A DNA stretch of 64,000 bases, taken from Symsagittifera roscoffensis. Its lineage: Eukaryota > Xenacoelomorpha > Acoela > Convolutidae. The first letter of the stretch is position 1. Each line of letters begins with the position of its first letter. Shown here one piece after another: positions 1 through 9,176 of the stretch. The notes below the pieces were generated by a model. It was not told the DNA's origin. It worked only from the letters and a program-made list of their open reading frames with translations, and made no database searches. The stretch lies in assembly GCF_963678635.1 (NCBI RefSeq), contig NC_087071.1:42172153-42236152 (forward strand), in the 5' to 3' direction. The translations under genes were made by a program, and so were the position numbers.

Positions 1-6
1 ACGACG

Positions 7-1012
7 ATGATAAAAACTATGAAAGCAGTAAAGAATCGTTTGCGACGACGTCAACAAAAAAATGGAAATCCTACTATCAGTGAAGAAAAGAAACTCAAAT
101 TACTCTACACGAAAGGTCCAGCTGCATTTGGTAGCGTTAAAAATTTAAAAAATGCTAGTCAACTCTCACCAAAAAAAGTTAAAAAATTTCTGAGATCTCA
201 ATCATCACATACAAAGTATGGATTGTTTCGTAAAACATATCCTCGGCTAAAAGTGATTGTTAACGATATCAACGAAATTTGGTCTCTTGACTTGGCTTAT
301 GTTGATAAATTGGCTAAATATAACCGAGGGGTACGATATTTGTTAGTTGCTGTCGATTGTCTCTCTCGCTACTTACGAGTGGAACCCCTGAAGACCAAAT
401 ATGCTAAGGAAACAACCGAAGCTTTCAAAAAAATGATCAAAACAAAACAACCAAAAAAATTTGGGTTGACAAAGGCACCGAGTTTAAAGGAGAGTTCGAA
501 AAGTTATGTAATAAACGAGAAATCATCAAATACAATACTCACAGTGAAAAAAAATCAGCGTTTGCCGAAAGAAACATTCGATCGCTGAAAAGTATTATCT
601 ACAAATTCTTGGAGTTTGAATGGACTTACAGTTATATTGAAAAATTACAAAGTTTTGTTCAAACGATTAACTCACGCGTTAATAGAGTAACAAAATTGGC
701 TCCAAACAAGGTCACAAGAAAACATGTACCTGCTTTAGTTTCATTAATTGCAAACAGTTCATCGAAGTTGGTACAGAAATCAAAATTTTATGTTGGTGAC
801 TATGTGCGAATAGCGAAGACTGACTTGCCTTTTAGAAAAGGTTACAAGCAGATTTTTACAGACGAAGTTTTGAAATAGTTGCCATTCCTACTGTAAACCC
901 TCCAACATACAGTCTCATTGATGCGGAAAAGGAAGAAATCAGCGGAAAATTTTATGAAAAAGAACTTAGTTTAATTGGAAACAAAGCTGATTATAACGAA
1001 AATGGGCAGTGA
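7..1012 (+). pseudogene. Polinton-type DDE integrase, frameshifted
   Basis: This is a retroviral-superfamily integrase that would insert the element's DNA. The first open part (7-588) starts with a basic N-terminal region and contains the first catalytic Asp (residue 95, in the context SLDLAYVD) and the segment LLVAVDCLSRYLRVEPL. Near the A-run at 453-459 the homologous reading passes into another frame. There the second catalytic Asp lies at 468-470 and the catalytic Glu at 567-569, about 33 residues apart. A second shift near 867-872 passes to the third frame. That frame carries a C-terminal segment ending in FYEKEL and a TGA at 1010-1012, overlapping the next gene. With two frameshifts the copy is unlikely to be active, unless these are assembly errors. 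Its 5' end may lie outside the window. Confidence 0.85.
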
Positions 1013-1871
1013 TGAGTTTACTGTACATTTGATTTCAACAGCATCAATGGATTATTTCCCAGACAACACTTTGGCCAGTTTTAGAAATTTTTGTAAAGAA
1101 GAAATAGCTTTAGACGGAGATTGGAGAGTTGCTCTCTCAGAAATAATTTTCCCCACAAAATTAAACAATGTTACTGATGAGGAATTTACGTACTTCAGAG
1201 CATCCGAAGTAGTAGCCAGTAAATCCAACGCTGGCAATCGGAATACAATTTCCAGACCCTACTATGGCAAAAAAGTTTTTATCAAATCAGGAGAGTACAC
1301 TTTTATAGAACAATTGATTAATGAGATAAAAACAAAACTCAAAGACAAAATTCATTTTGATGCGAGTCCTCAAGAAATCACGAATAGCATGAGCATTTGG
1401 ATGAACGCAAACGAAGGAATCTCATTCCCAAGTCCCCAAATACCCAGTCTGTTAGGCTACAATGCAAAACTTGATGAGAACGGTGAATATCACATTGGTT
1501 ACAAAATGATACCCTCCTTCGATGCATCTTATGAGGGAAACGAACTGTACGAATCTCATTTCCCATATGACTTATCAAGTGGGACAAGTCTAATTTTTGT
1601 CTATATTGACATTATTCAATACCAAACTGTTGGTGATGCAAAGGCCCCATTGTTACGCGTCATTGATTCAAATAGACGCATCAAAAACGGTAGTGCCTGC
1701 AGCATTGAACCTAATCATCGAAAAAACTTCACTAATTTAGACTACAAAAAATTATTCACTTCATCTGTACAATCAATATCGGTACAGTTGCGCACAGAAA
1801 CTGGAAGACTAGTGCCCTTTGCAGGAACTGGTAAAGTTGTGTTGACTCTAAAATTCAAGCGCTTTGATTGA
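1002..1871 (+). CDS. Polinton minor capsid (penton-like) protein
   Basis: The frame is open for 289 codons from ATG 1002, with an upstream in-frame ATG at 975. I prefer 1002 because family members begin close to the conserved segment and because this start overlaps the integrase stop by 11 nt, in keeping with the tight packing. The N-terminal motif, which includes MDYFPDNTLASFRN and then WRVALSEI, is typical of the conserved minor capsid proteins of invertebrate Polintons, thought to be single-jelly-roll penton subunits of the capsid vertex. No stop or frameshift is visible, unlike the integrase upstream. The assignment to penton rests on family resemblance recalled by eye and on the position just before the pX and major capsid genes. 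Confidence 0.75.
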   Translation: MGSDEFTVHLISTASMDYFPDNTLASFRNFCKEEIALDGDWRVALSEIIFPTKLNNVTDEEFTYFRASEVVASKSNAGNRNTISRPYYGKKVFIKSGEYTFIEQLINEIKTKLKDKIHFDASPQEITNSMSIWMNANEGISFPSPQIPSLLGYNAKLDENGEYHIGYKMIPSFDASYEGNELYESHFPYDLSSGTSLIFVYIDIIQYQTVGDAKAPLLRVIDSNRRIKNGSACSIEPNHRKNFTNLDYKKLFTSSVQSISVQLRTETGRLVPFAGTGKVVLTLKFKRFD

Positions 1872-1877
1872 AAACCA

Positions 1878-2300
1878 ATGGAACAATATTATGCAAAGCA
1901 AGCTTCACTTCCTCAATTCTCTGGACACTACCGACAACGCGGCAGTGGATTTGGCGCTTTGGCTGCTGGTATTGGTCGTGTTGCTATACCGTTTGCACGA
2001 CGGGTTATTCTACCGGCTGCGAAAAAACTGGGCAGAGAACTTTTGATGAGTGCAGCGCCAGAACTAATTGATGTCGCTATGAAAAAGAAGTCTCCTAAAC
2101 AAGCATTGAAATACACTGTCACAAAAACTGCAAGAAAACAACTCGGTGGTGGTAGACGACGTCGTCGAAAGACACCAATGAATGGATTACGAAGAAGAAG
2201 GTCAGTAGGGGCTCGAAAAAGAAAAACAACCATTCGAAGAAAAACCAGACCAGTGAGAAGTCGAGCAGATTTTTTCTCAAACATAAAAAATGATCGCTAA
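1878..2300 (+). CDS. Basic pVI/pX-like capsid-associated protein
   Basis: This 140-residue protein has two parts. Residues 23-60 form a Gly/Ala-rich amphipathic stretch (including GFGALAAGIGRVAIPFARR), as expected for membrane-active virion proteins. The C-terminal part (from about 95) is dominated by Arg/Lys clusters such as GGGRRRRRK and RKRKTTIRRKTRP, suited to binding DNA. In adintoviruses and Polintons a gene of this kind sits between the minor and major capsid genes and is compared with adenovirus pVI or pX. That role is inferred from composition and position, not from alignment. The ATG lies 6 nt after the previous stop, and the last 11 nt overlap the major capsid start at 2290. Confidence 0.7.
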   Translation: MEQYYAKQASLPQFSGHYRQRGSGFGALAAGIGRVAIPFARRVILPAAKKLGRELLMSAAPELIDVAMKKKSPKQALKYTVTKTARKQLGGGRRRRRKTPMNGLRRRRSVGARKRKTTIRRKTRPVRSRADFFSNIKNDR

Positions 2301-3591
2301 TTTGTTACCCAATGAAGCTACCCATAGCTCTCTGGATTTGTTTGAAAAACAACCTCTTTTGATTACTTTTGAAAACGCTTTTGATCAAAAAATTGGACCT
2401 GTCTATTCACCTAATGGACCAATGCTTGAATTTGAAATCACCGGTGACCGTAATAATTTTGTTGGCCTGCAAAAAATTTATTTGGAAATACGATGCAAAG
2501 TAACGCAATCAAATGGAGCTGATCTGCGATACGACAACACTGATCCTACTGTGTCTGATTCACCGTTCCTCGTAAACAACTCCCCGTATTCCCTTTTCTC
2601 TGACTGTACCCTCTCTGCTAATGGACTCAAAATCTCAAATGCCAATAGTAAAATGCCAAGCTTTATTGGAACAGAATTTTCTAACAGCAAAGGAGCCAAG
2701 GACTCATGGCTTAAGTGTCAGGGATATCGTTTTGAAAACAATCCCGCTGCAATAGATGCAGCTGATTTCACATCTCAACGAGAACTGGTCCGTGAATCGA
2801 GGGAAATTTGGTTCTATGGACCCGCTGGAGTCGATTTTTTCACATGTGACAAGCATTTGTTGAGCGGTGTTACCCTCAGACTTTCCTACAGACGTTCTCA
2901 TGAAGACTTTCTCATTATATCGGAAGATGCTGCCAAGCATTACAAGCTGCAAATACTCGAAGCGAACCTATATGTTAGAAAAATGACTGTGACTGACCAT
3001 GTGCTCTCTGCCATTGAATCAACTTTGCTCAAAACTCCTGCGAACTACCCATATCAAGAAGAAATTACAAAAACATTTCTTGCAACAGCTGGTCAGCGCA
3101 GCTGGCAACAGGAAGATATTTTTGCTCGTGAACCGGTGAGACAAATTATCATAGCATTGAACACAAATAATGCATTTCTAGGAACAAACCGAACGAATCC
3201 TTTTCATTATCAAAAATTTGGATTGGAGCAAGTTACTTTGAGACGAAATGGTTTACCAATAGCAAGTACACCAATCAGTACACAAGATCATAAACGTCTC
3301 TTCTTCAACACGCTATCAGCGCTGGTTTTGTTGCACTGCGGGCTGGGAATCACTCTGGATAACTACCAACAGCACTTTATTATGTGTTTTGATCTCACTA
3401 GCACACAGCAGGCAGCTCATGAGTTCTTGCATCCAGAACTTACTAACTGCTCAGTTTCACTCGATCTTCAATTCTCAAACGCTTTGACAGCAAACCTGGA
3501 AATTTTTGTTTGGGGTATACGCTCATCCAATGTATTTATTACCTCCGACCGCAAAGTTACAAAGAACGTCCTTCCCATTTCGACAGTCTGA
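2290..3591 (+). CDS. Major capsid protein candidate, double jelly roll (F54H12.2-like family)
   Basis: An uninterrupted 433-codon frame that resembles the large invertebrate family labelled 'F54H12.2-like', which occurs in Polintons and is taken to be the double-jelly-roll hexon-type capsid protein. Features recalled from that family and visible here are FEITGDRNNFVGLQKIYLEI near residue 50, NNSPYSLFSDCTLSANG near 95, a CDKHLLSGVTLRLSYRRS stretch near 190, and a C-terminal LDLQFSNALTANLEIFVWG near 400. It would form the bulk of the icosahedral shell. It overlaps the pX-like gene by 11 nt and stops 2 nt before the protease. No disabling mutation is visible, so the copy is young or preserved. 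Confidence 0.75.
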   Translation: MIANLLPNEATHSSLDLFEKQPLLITFENAFDQKIGPVYSPNGPMLEFEITGDRNNFVGLQKIYLEIRCKVTQSNGADLRYDNTDPTVSDSPFLVNNSPYSLFSDCTLSANGLKISNANSKMPSFIGTEFSNSKGAKDSWLKCQGYRFENNPAAIDAADFTSQRELVRESREIWFYGPAGVDFFTCDKHLLSGVTLRLSYRRSHEDFLIISEDAAKHYKLQILEANLYVRKMTVTDHVLSAIESTLLKTPANYPYQEEITKTFLATAGQRSWQQEDIFAREPVRQIIIALNTNNAFLGTNRTNPFHYQKFGLEQVTLRRNGLPIASTPISTQDHKRLFFNTLSALVLLHCGLGITLDNYQQHFIMCFDLTSTQQAAHEFLHPELTNCSVSLDLQFSNALTANLEIFVWGIRSSNVFITSDRKVTKNVLPISTV

Positions 3592-3593
3592 AA

Positions 3594-4040
3594 ATGGATG
3601 AAATCCAGTTGCAGGACCTCATTCAGAATTGTAAACATCTGAAATATAAGTTTTTTGGAGTATTTGCAGCCGACAATTTTCCACCTCACATCCCAAACAA
3701 CATCTTTATGATTGTGAACACTTCAAAATCAGATTCTCCGGGGACACATTGGATTGTGATATGCAACAGAAGAAATGTTTTGTACTTCGCTGATCCTCTC
3801 GGTCTTCCTCTCTGGCAGTACACCAATCTGTATAAACGATTGAACGAGAATTTTCATCAAGTGACTGAATTGATGACAAACTTTCCCATGCAAGACTCAA
3901 ACTCTACCATGTGCGGTTCTTTTTGTATTTATATTGCACATTTGATTTTTGATAAAAACTTTAATGGTGATGCTTCTGATTTTGTTTACATAACTGATCA
4001 TGTTTTGAAACGTTTCCTAACTCACATGCTTACCCATTAA
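3594..4040 (+). CDS. Adenain-type cysteine protease
   Basis: A 148-residue maturation protease of the adenovirus endopeptidase (C5/Ulp1-like) fold. From ATG 3594, placed 2 nt after the major capsid stop, the active-site set can be read: His52 (GTHWIVI), Asp67 (FADPLG), Gln100 and Cys107 (MCGSFC), with six residues between Gln and Cys as in adenain. The frame is open further upstream to 3510, but that part overlaps the capsid gene and adds no family sequence. It probably cleaves capsid and core precursors in the particle. All catalytic positions are intact although the neighbouring integrase is broken. Confidence 0.88.
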   Translation: MDEIQLQDLIQNCKHLKYKFFGVFAADNFPPHIPNNIFMIVNTSKSDSPGTHWIVICNRRNVLYFADPLGLPLWQYTNLYKRLNENFHQVTELMTNFPMQDSNSTMCGSFCIYIAHLIFDKNFNGDASDFVYITDHVLKRFLTHMLTH

Positions 4041-4974
4041 CTAACCATTTAATATTGTTGATATATACATTTTACAATTCAATTTTGAACAATTCATTCT
4101 TTTAGTAATTGAAATTTTACCCAATTGTTAACTGAATAGCAGTAATTCGAGAAGTTAAGCTTTTTATCAAGTGAGAAAAAAAGTGCGAAATCGATCTATG
4201 GGGGGATATCACCATACCAGCAACTGTTGCCTCCTTTCAGTACAATTTCCGGACGGGTTTCGAAACGCCGCCTTTCGGCTGAGAGTCGAGCGCCATGCGT
4301 TTTCCTCTACTCGGACCCCAAGAAATTTTGTTCCACTTCAATTTTATAGTAACAAGTTAGGTACAAGTCTTAGAAATGATTGCAGCAAAATTAATGGGCA
4401 CTTTTGGCTTTCATCAGTGTTCTCGTTTTTCAAGATCTTTAGCCACTTCAACCTTTTAGCTCTTTCAATCTTTCTATAAAATCAAAGCTTTTGTCATAGA
4501 TTTCAGACGTTTATTTTTCAGTCTCCTGTAGACACGGAAAATGGAAATGTCGAAATTTTCAAGCCAATTTCATTATTTTAGAGTTTTCAGTGTTTCGTAA
4601 TTTTTCCTTATTTTTTAGCTTCATTTGGCTTAAAGTAATTTTTCATTCTTATTTTGGTCAAATTGATTTTTGCCTAAATAGAGGTGGCGGCCGCCGCACT
4701 TGACGAATTTTCCTTTCTTCGAGATTCAGCAATAAAACATGCATTTTTGAAGGAAATCGGTCACCGCAGGCAACAGTTAAGCTACGCTGCCAAAATCTTG
4801 TGCTTTCCTATATACCATATAGTTTGGTCGCATATAATAGGTATATAACGCCATTTTACATGTAAACAAATCAATACCCCCAAACTTTAGAAGGGAAAAC
4901 ATGCACCGACCAAAACCTAATTCCATTCCAGTTTCCACAATGTTCAGTGGGAATACTCAATAATATACCGAAGT
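4041..4974. other. Non-coding stretch after the Polinton protease
   Basis: No gene was recognised. A short inverted pair CAACTGTTGCC (4221-4231) and its near-complement (4769-4778) brackets about 550 bases that could be a small non-autonomous element. The right-hand limit of the Polinton probably falls here, but no terminal repeat could be matched because the left end is outside the window. The open frame 4171-4479 has no recognisable protein signature. Confidence 0.4.
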
Positions 4975-5152
4975 TTTACATGAGGACTATTAGGTATAAA
5001 ACTATACATGGTGACAATTAGGATTATTACATAGTGACCATTAGGTATAAAATTATACATGGTGACAATTAGGATTATTACATGGTGACCATTGCTGATC
5101 ATTTAATACATGGTGACCATTATGATTTATACCTAATGGTCATCCATGTATG
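4975..5152. repeat. Short tandem repeat ending in an inverted unit
   Basis: Units built on TACATGGTGACAATTAGG and ACCATTAGGTATAAAA recur about every 50 bases between 4975 and 5120. The last unit (about 5125-5150) reads ATACCTAATGGTCATCCATG, the reverse complement of the array, so the block can fold back. A C-run follows at 5157-5165. Confidence 0.6.
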
Positions 5153-5399
5153 ACAACCCCCCCCCGATCCTAACGCACTATATGCATACTACTGATAACT
5201 TATTGTGGTAAAAAAAATTTTGTCAAATTTTTTTTATAGTCAGTGAAACAAGCATTCCGCTGCTGTGTTAGGTACGTTCTTTCAAGAGGGTGCTCAAAAT
5301 TTTGGAGCTGAATTTTATAGGTCCACTTAACACCCCCTGTAATATCTGGGATATGATTGGATACTAGTTGTGCGGTGATCACTACTTTGCTGTTATCAT

Positions 5400-5530
5400 T
5401 CCGTCCTAATTTAGGCGTGGGGTAGATTGAGGTAGCGCAGGTTGGAAAAGGGTAAATTGGTACATAGGGTAGAATGGAATATGATTAAACGAACTGGGGT
5501 AAATGGGAATATAATAGTTTGTCCTGCTAC
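5400..5530. repeat. Degenerate GGGTA-type minisatellite
   Basis: Loosely repeated units of the form GGGTAGAATGG or GGGTAAATGGG occur five to six times (for example GGGGTAGATTGAGG, GGGTAAATTGG, GGGTAGAATGG, GGGGTAAATGGG). No coding signal is seen. Confidence 0.4.
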
Positions 5531-6154
5531 CCTGATTTTACAGTCTTTCGAGAATAAAGAGCCGAGTTTGAGGATATGCGGCGGCCCATTGATAGCCTTC
5601 CCTCGGAATTAGTCCCGTCCCAAAGAATCTTAGCTGATCAGTATACTAATACTCTATCGAATGTACTTTTTTTCCATCAAAATTAGATTGTTCTTGAATT
5701 TTCATGAAATACAACATATCTATCTAAATATATCTTGATATAACAAAAAAAAGTTTCCGGATTCTCCCAGAACACGCACTATATTGTTTTCAATATAAAG
5801 CGAGTGCACCTACACTTCTTTGCTTGCAACCATTAACAAATTTGCAATGAAATTTACTTTTCGTTTGTTTCGGGTTATTTTTGAAATTTTTAGGAGTTAA
5901 AAGATATATAGGAATTAGGAATTATAATTTCAAGTATTATATCGCAGGAGATATCTCGATTTTTCAAACCAAAATTTTCACGCCATTAAAAGCAAGAATC
6001 AAGTGTGCTTTTATGTAATTGTTTTATCATTTTGTAATTAATCAAAGATAAACAAGAACTACAATTATCAAAAACTGCTTGCCATTTCCTTGAAAAAAAA
6101 CTTTTTCTCACACGCACTTTTTTCATTGATTTTAAGCTTCTAAGCTATAGTTGT

Positions 6155-6346
6155 GACAAGCAAAAAGATTATAGGAGGCTCAATCCCCTTAACTATCGTC
6201 CCATTAAATTTCAAATAATCACCATTGTCAAAGAATTTAGCTTTCTTTTGCATGCTACAAACTTTATTTCAACCCAAAATCAAGCAATTAACGAATGTAT
6301 GGGGACTCAGCTTGTTCTAAACTTAAAAAACTATTTCGTCTTTTAA
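6155..6346 (+). pseudogene. Possible non-LTR reverse-transcriptase remnant (NYRPI motif)
   Basis: An open stretch of 63 codons contains LNPLNYRPIKFQIITIVKEF followed, about 25 residues later, by STQNQAINECMGTQLVLNL. NYRPI with a downstream Q.A...GT block is the usual layout at the start of LINE reverse-transcriptase domains. The catalytic part is not visible and frames close at 6344. The frame 6295-6543 that follows has no recognisable motif. Resemblance rests on two short blocks, so this is tentative. Confidence 0.35.
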
Positions 6347-6660
6347 TATTGCGAACACCTGTTTGCCATTCAACTTCAGATCTTTTGTTTTCTTTAAAAA
6401 AAGCCGACGCTACCGAACTTAATTGTTTTATGGCGAACGCTTGTCTTGTTTTTTGGACTAGAGGAAAAAGAACAGTGATTGTAAACCACTCTATTTCCAC
6501 TTCATGCTTTGAAGTATTTTTGGTCTGCGATTCAATAATTTAAAAAATACCCTTGTTTTCTCTTATTTTAGGTCGAGCTATCGCGAACTATCATTTAGCG
6601 CGAATTATTCATCCCCATTTGGCCAAACTGGTGTTTTATAAACCCCCGAAATTTTGCAAA

Positions 6661-6760
6661 CAACAAACACAGTTGTCAAACAAAACAGTTGTCAAATTAG
6701 CAACAGTTGTCAAACAAAGCAGTTGTCACAGAGACATACATAACAGTTGTCAAATTAGCT
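6661..6760. repeat. Tandem CAGTTGTCA minisatellite
   Basis: CAGTTGTCA occurs five times near 6670, 6686, 6703, 6720 and 6743, with AAACAAA or AATTAGC spacers. Spacing is 16-17 bases for the first four copies and 23 for the last. Confidence 0.7.
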
Positions 6761-6854
6761 GAAAGAGAGTTTTTCGAAATTGATAGTCGACCTTTTGGAT
6801 AAAAAAATCAAAAATTTTGTCGAACTTTTTTTAGATCGATCATAATGATTTTTC

Positions 6855-7461
6855 GAGCTCTCTCAACGCACTAAAAACCTCTGTTTGGGCAAAATTTCTA
6901 CGCCGCAGGCAAAGTTGTGAAAAAAACTGGCCAAAAAATGCGTTTTTAGGCACTTTTTGTAAAATTTTGACCAAAAAAAAGCAATCCCCAATTAAAAGTA
7001 GTATATATTGGCGCCAAAGGCGCCTTTGGACAATTTTTAGGGTCCGTCGCCAAAAATTGGATATCCCAGGATAGTACAAAGGGGTACCCTTTGAGTCGGC
7101 AGAGTGTCGAATCCCTTTTTTTTATGATTAATAGCTAAATCCTTGGTCAGACTTATTTTAAGCGTAACTCTGCCTTTTGATGATAAAAACACAAATAGAA
7201 AAATTGGTGAAGTGGCCAACCTTAAAATCAGTATTTCTAAGATATAGTTGAGCAGAGGTAATAGATGTAGAGCTTACCAACTGTAGGATTGTGGATCGAC
7301 TCGAGGAAAAATCTCTACTTTTTGCACTGCAGTTACAGACAGTAGCGGATTTAGGGGGGAGGGGGAGGGGGGACTCTTTTTTTGCCTGTTTTTTTTCTAA
7401 AATTTGCCTGCGGTGCAGAAAACTTTTAAAACATGCTTTTTCAGGTGTTTTGAGAGAGCTC
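6855..7461. repeat. Foldback repeat with about 60-bp imperfect arms
   Basis: The left arm 6855-6914 (GAGCTCTCTCAA... to ...CGCCGCAGGCAAA) is the imperfect reverse complement of 7403-7461 (TTTGCCTGCGGTGCAG... to ...GAGAGAGCTC). The interior holds a G-run beginning AGCGGATTTAGGGGGG (about 7345), the kind of sequence found at ends of hAT-like elements. A relative of the left arm occurs at 22262-22370. Confidence 0.6.
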
Positions 7462-7554
7462 AGTGAATCAACAATTAAAAATAAAAAAAATTTGACCAAA
7501 ATTGTGAATTTTTTATTTGACAATCCTCCTCCCTCGAAAGCAGAAGGAAAATGA

Positions 7555-8750
7555 AAAATGCTAGTCATACAATTTTCATATATAGAAAAAAGCTAATCAT
7601 ACGGTTTGCATGCAATTCCATTTCTACTGAAAACTGCATGATAGGGTTATGATTATAAGATTTTCATTTATGGAAATTTTTTGAGGGCAATTTTCCATAA
7701 CCCAAAAAAATGATTTTTTTTAAAATTCAATTTCTCAAAGCTTTTGGGATTGTTCATAACCGACCACAAGCGAGAAAAGCCATGTTTACTCAAAACTAAA
7801 TTTACCAAAAATTTGACCGTTTTGTATTTACAATGCACTGGAAACGACTTGAATCGTCTAAGAGTTGTCTACACAAATGTTTAAGTATCAAACTTTTTAA
7901 TTTTGGCAAAAATATCCAAAGATGATCATTATCAAAACTTATACTTTTCATTATTCAGACCTTGATCAAGGCATAAGTAAACATGCTATAAAGAGATATA
8001 GGAGTTTCGAGCATTTTTGAAAAAAGTTAGAGAATTAAATGGAAAAGAAATATAATTTTAGTGTATCCAGGACTTGGTTATGCACACAAAAAATTACATT
8101 TCGCCTGCAAAACTTTCTTATTGGAAAGTGTTTGTTTGACGGTTGAAACAAACAACAAACAAATTTTGGGGGCAATTTCAAAATTATTCGTTGTCGCCAT
8201 TAAAAGATTATTAGTCATACAATTTCCATATATATGATTAGACTTTTTTGAAAAATTTTTTTTCTTTTTACTTATTACGATACATCAATTTTTATGTCCA
8301 AGCAAGAAAAAAAACTTTTTTAAAATCAATGACACCATTTTAGCAACATATAAGAAGTTTGCATGACAAATATTTTATCATTGACTTAGTTTATGTAATT
8401 GTATGAGTGGACCTTTTGGTATATGGAGGTCAACCGAGGTTGCTATTTGACTACAAAACAAACGTGGTGACGCCTAGCAATTTTACTGCCCTCACACCTA
8501 ATTTTCGGTTCGGAGTTCTTATTGCATGATAATCAAACTTTTCAATCAAGTATTTTAGCTGATTGGAACAATGCAAATTGGTGTTTTGATTTTTTATCTC
8601 TTGGACAAAAGTTGTTGAATTAAGCCGCGCTAATACAAGTTTAGTGAACAAAACCAGCTGCTAAGTTGGTTATTTATTTTTTTGTCTGACCTTTGGTTGT
8701 TTTTTTTTTCTTTTTCGACTTGAGCTGACATTGAAACAACTGTTTCGCTC
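7555..8750. other. AT-rich non-coding stretch with dispersed GTCATAC repeats
   Basis: No gene was recognised. The motif TGCTAGTCATACA or a variant recurs at about 7559, 7594 and 8213 and again in the MITE-like blocks near 28390 and 47230. Positions 8163-8228 match the reverse complement of 63848-63918. The open frames here are short and lack protein signatures. Confidence 0.5.
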
Positions 8751-8879
8751 AACACAGGTAGGGGACATATGGGAAGACTCTTGCTTCTGTTCTCTCACTT
8801 GTGATCTTTGCTCTTCTACATGATCAGCTTTTTTTGCCTAAATGATTTAAAATATGTGATTGGCTTTTCCGTGAATTTA

Positions 8880-9165
8880 TAACTTTCGGGTGGGGTGTAT
8901 GACTTAATCTTGAAGCTGTTTATCTTTGAAAGTCATTTAAGCATGCCTGTCAGAAGCGCAAAGACTGTTAGATCTGAGTGATTTCGGTCATTATTCTTGC
9001 TTTAACGATAAGTTTTATTCAAGTTCAGCAATGATTTTTCAACCAAGTATTTTTTTCATTAGCTAACTTATTCTCAAGCCTAAACTTGATTTAAACTGGA
9101 TTTAGGTTAAAGGTTAAAAAAAGCTTCCGTCCTAAATTGCTTAATAAGCAATCTGAGTTAATCTC
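8880..9165 (+). repeat. 5' LTR-like repeat of the Gypsy element
   Basis: The sequence around CTTAATCTTGAAG, TTTGAAAGTCATTTAAGCAT and CCTGTCAGAAGCGCAA aligns with 13668-13715 of the downstream copy, and similarity continues through the TTGCTTTAACGATAA segment. Exact ends could not be fixed because the two copies are strongly diverged. Confidence 0.6.
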
Positions 9166-9176
9166 ATTTTTTACAT

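Larger units (their letters stand above)
1..4040 (+). mobile_element. Polinton/Maverick (polintovirus/adintovirus-like) element, partial
   Basis: Five genes in one orientation make up this block: integrase (broken), minor capsid, basic pVI/pX-like protein, major capsid and adenovirus-type protease. A retroviral-type integrase beside an adenain-like protease and double-jelly-roll capsid genes is diagnostic of Polintons. Packing is virus-like: integrase and minor capsid overlap by 11 nt, minor capsid and pX are 6 nt apart, pX and major capsid overlap by 11 nt, and major capsid and protease are 2 nt apart. The window start cuts the element, and I see no polymerase B, packaging ATPase or terminal inverted repeat. 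The right limit at 4040 is only the last recognisable gene. Confidence 0.88.

Noticed and set aside
1052-1587. Minus-strand frames inside the minor capsid gene
   Set aside because: They are shadows of the plus-strand gene and have no independent evidence.
1864-2284. Alternative frames over the pX-like gene (plus 1864-2071, minus 2284-1928)
   Set aside because: They overlap the basic protein frame, which has sensible composition and family-like order.
4171-4479. 102-codon frame after the Polinton protease
   Set aside because: No recognisable motif and mixed composition. The tail is Phe/Leu-rich AT translation.
4221-4778. Small MITE bounded by CAACTGTTGCC and its complement
   Set aside because: Only 10-11 bp of inverted match and no target-site duplication. 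Mentioned but not called as an element.
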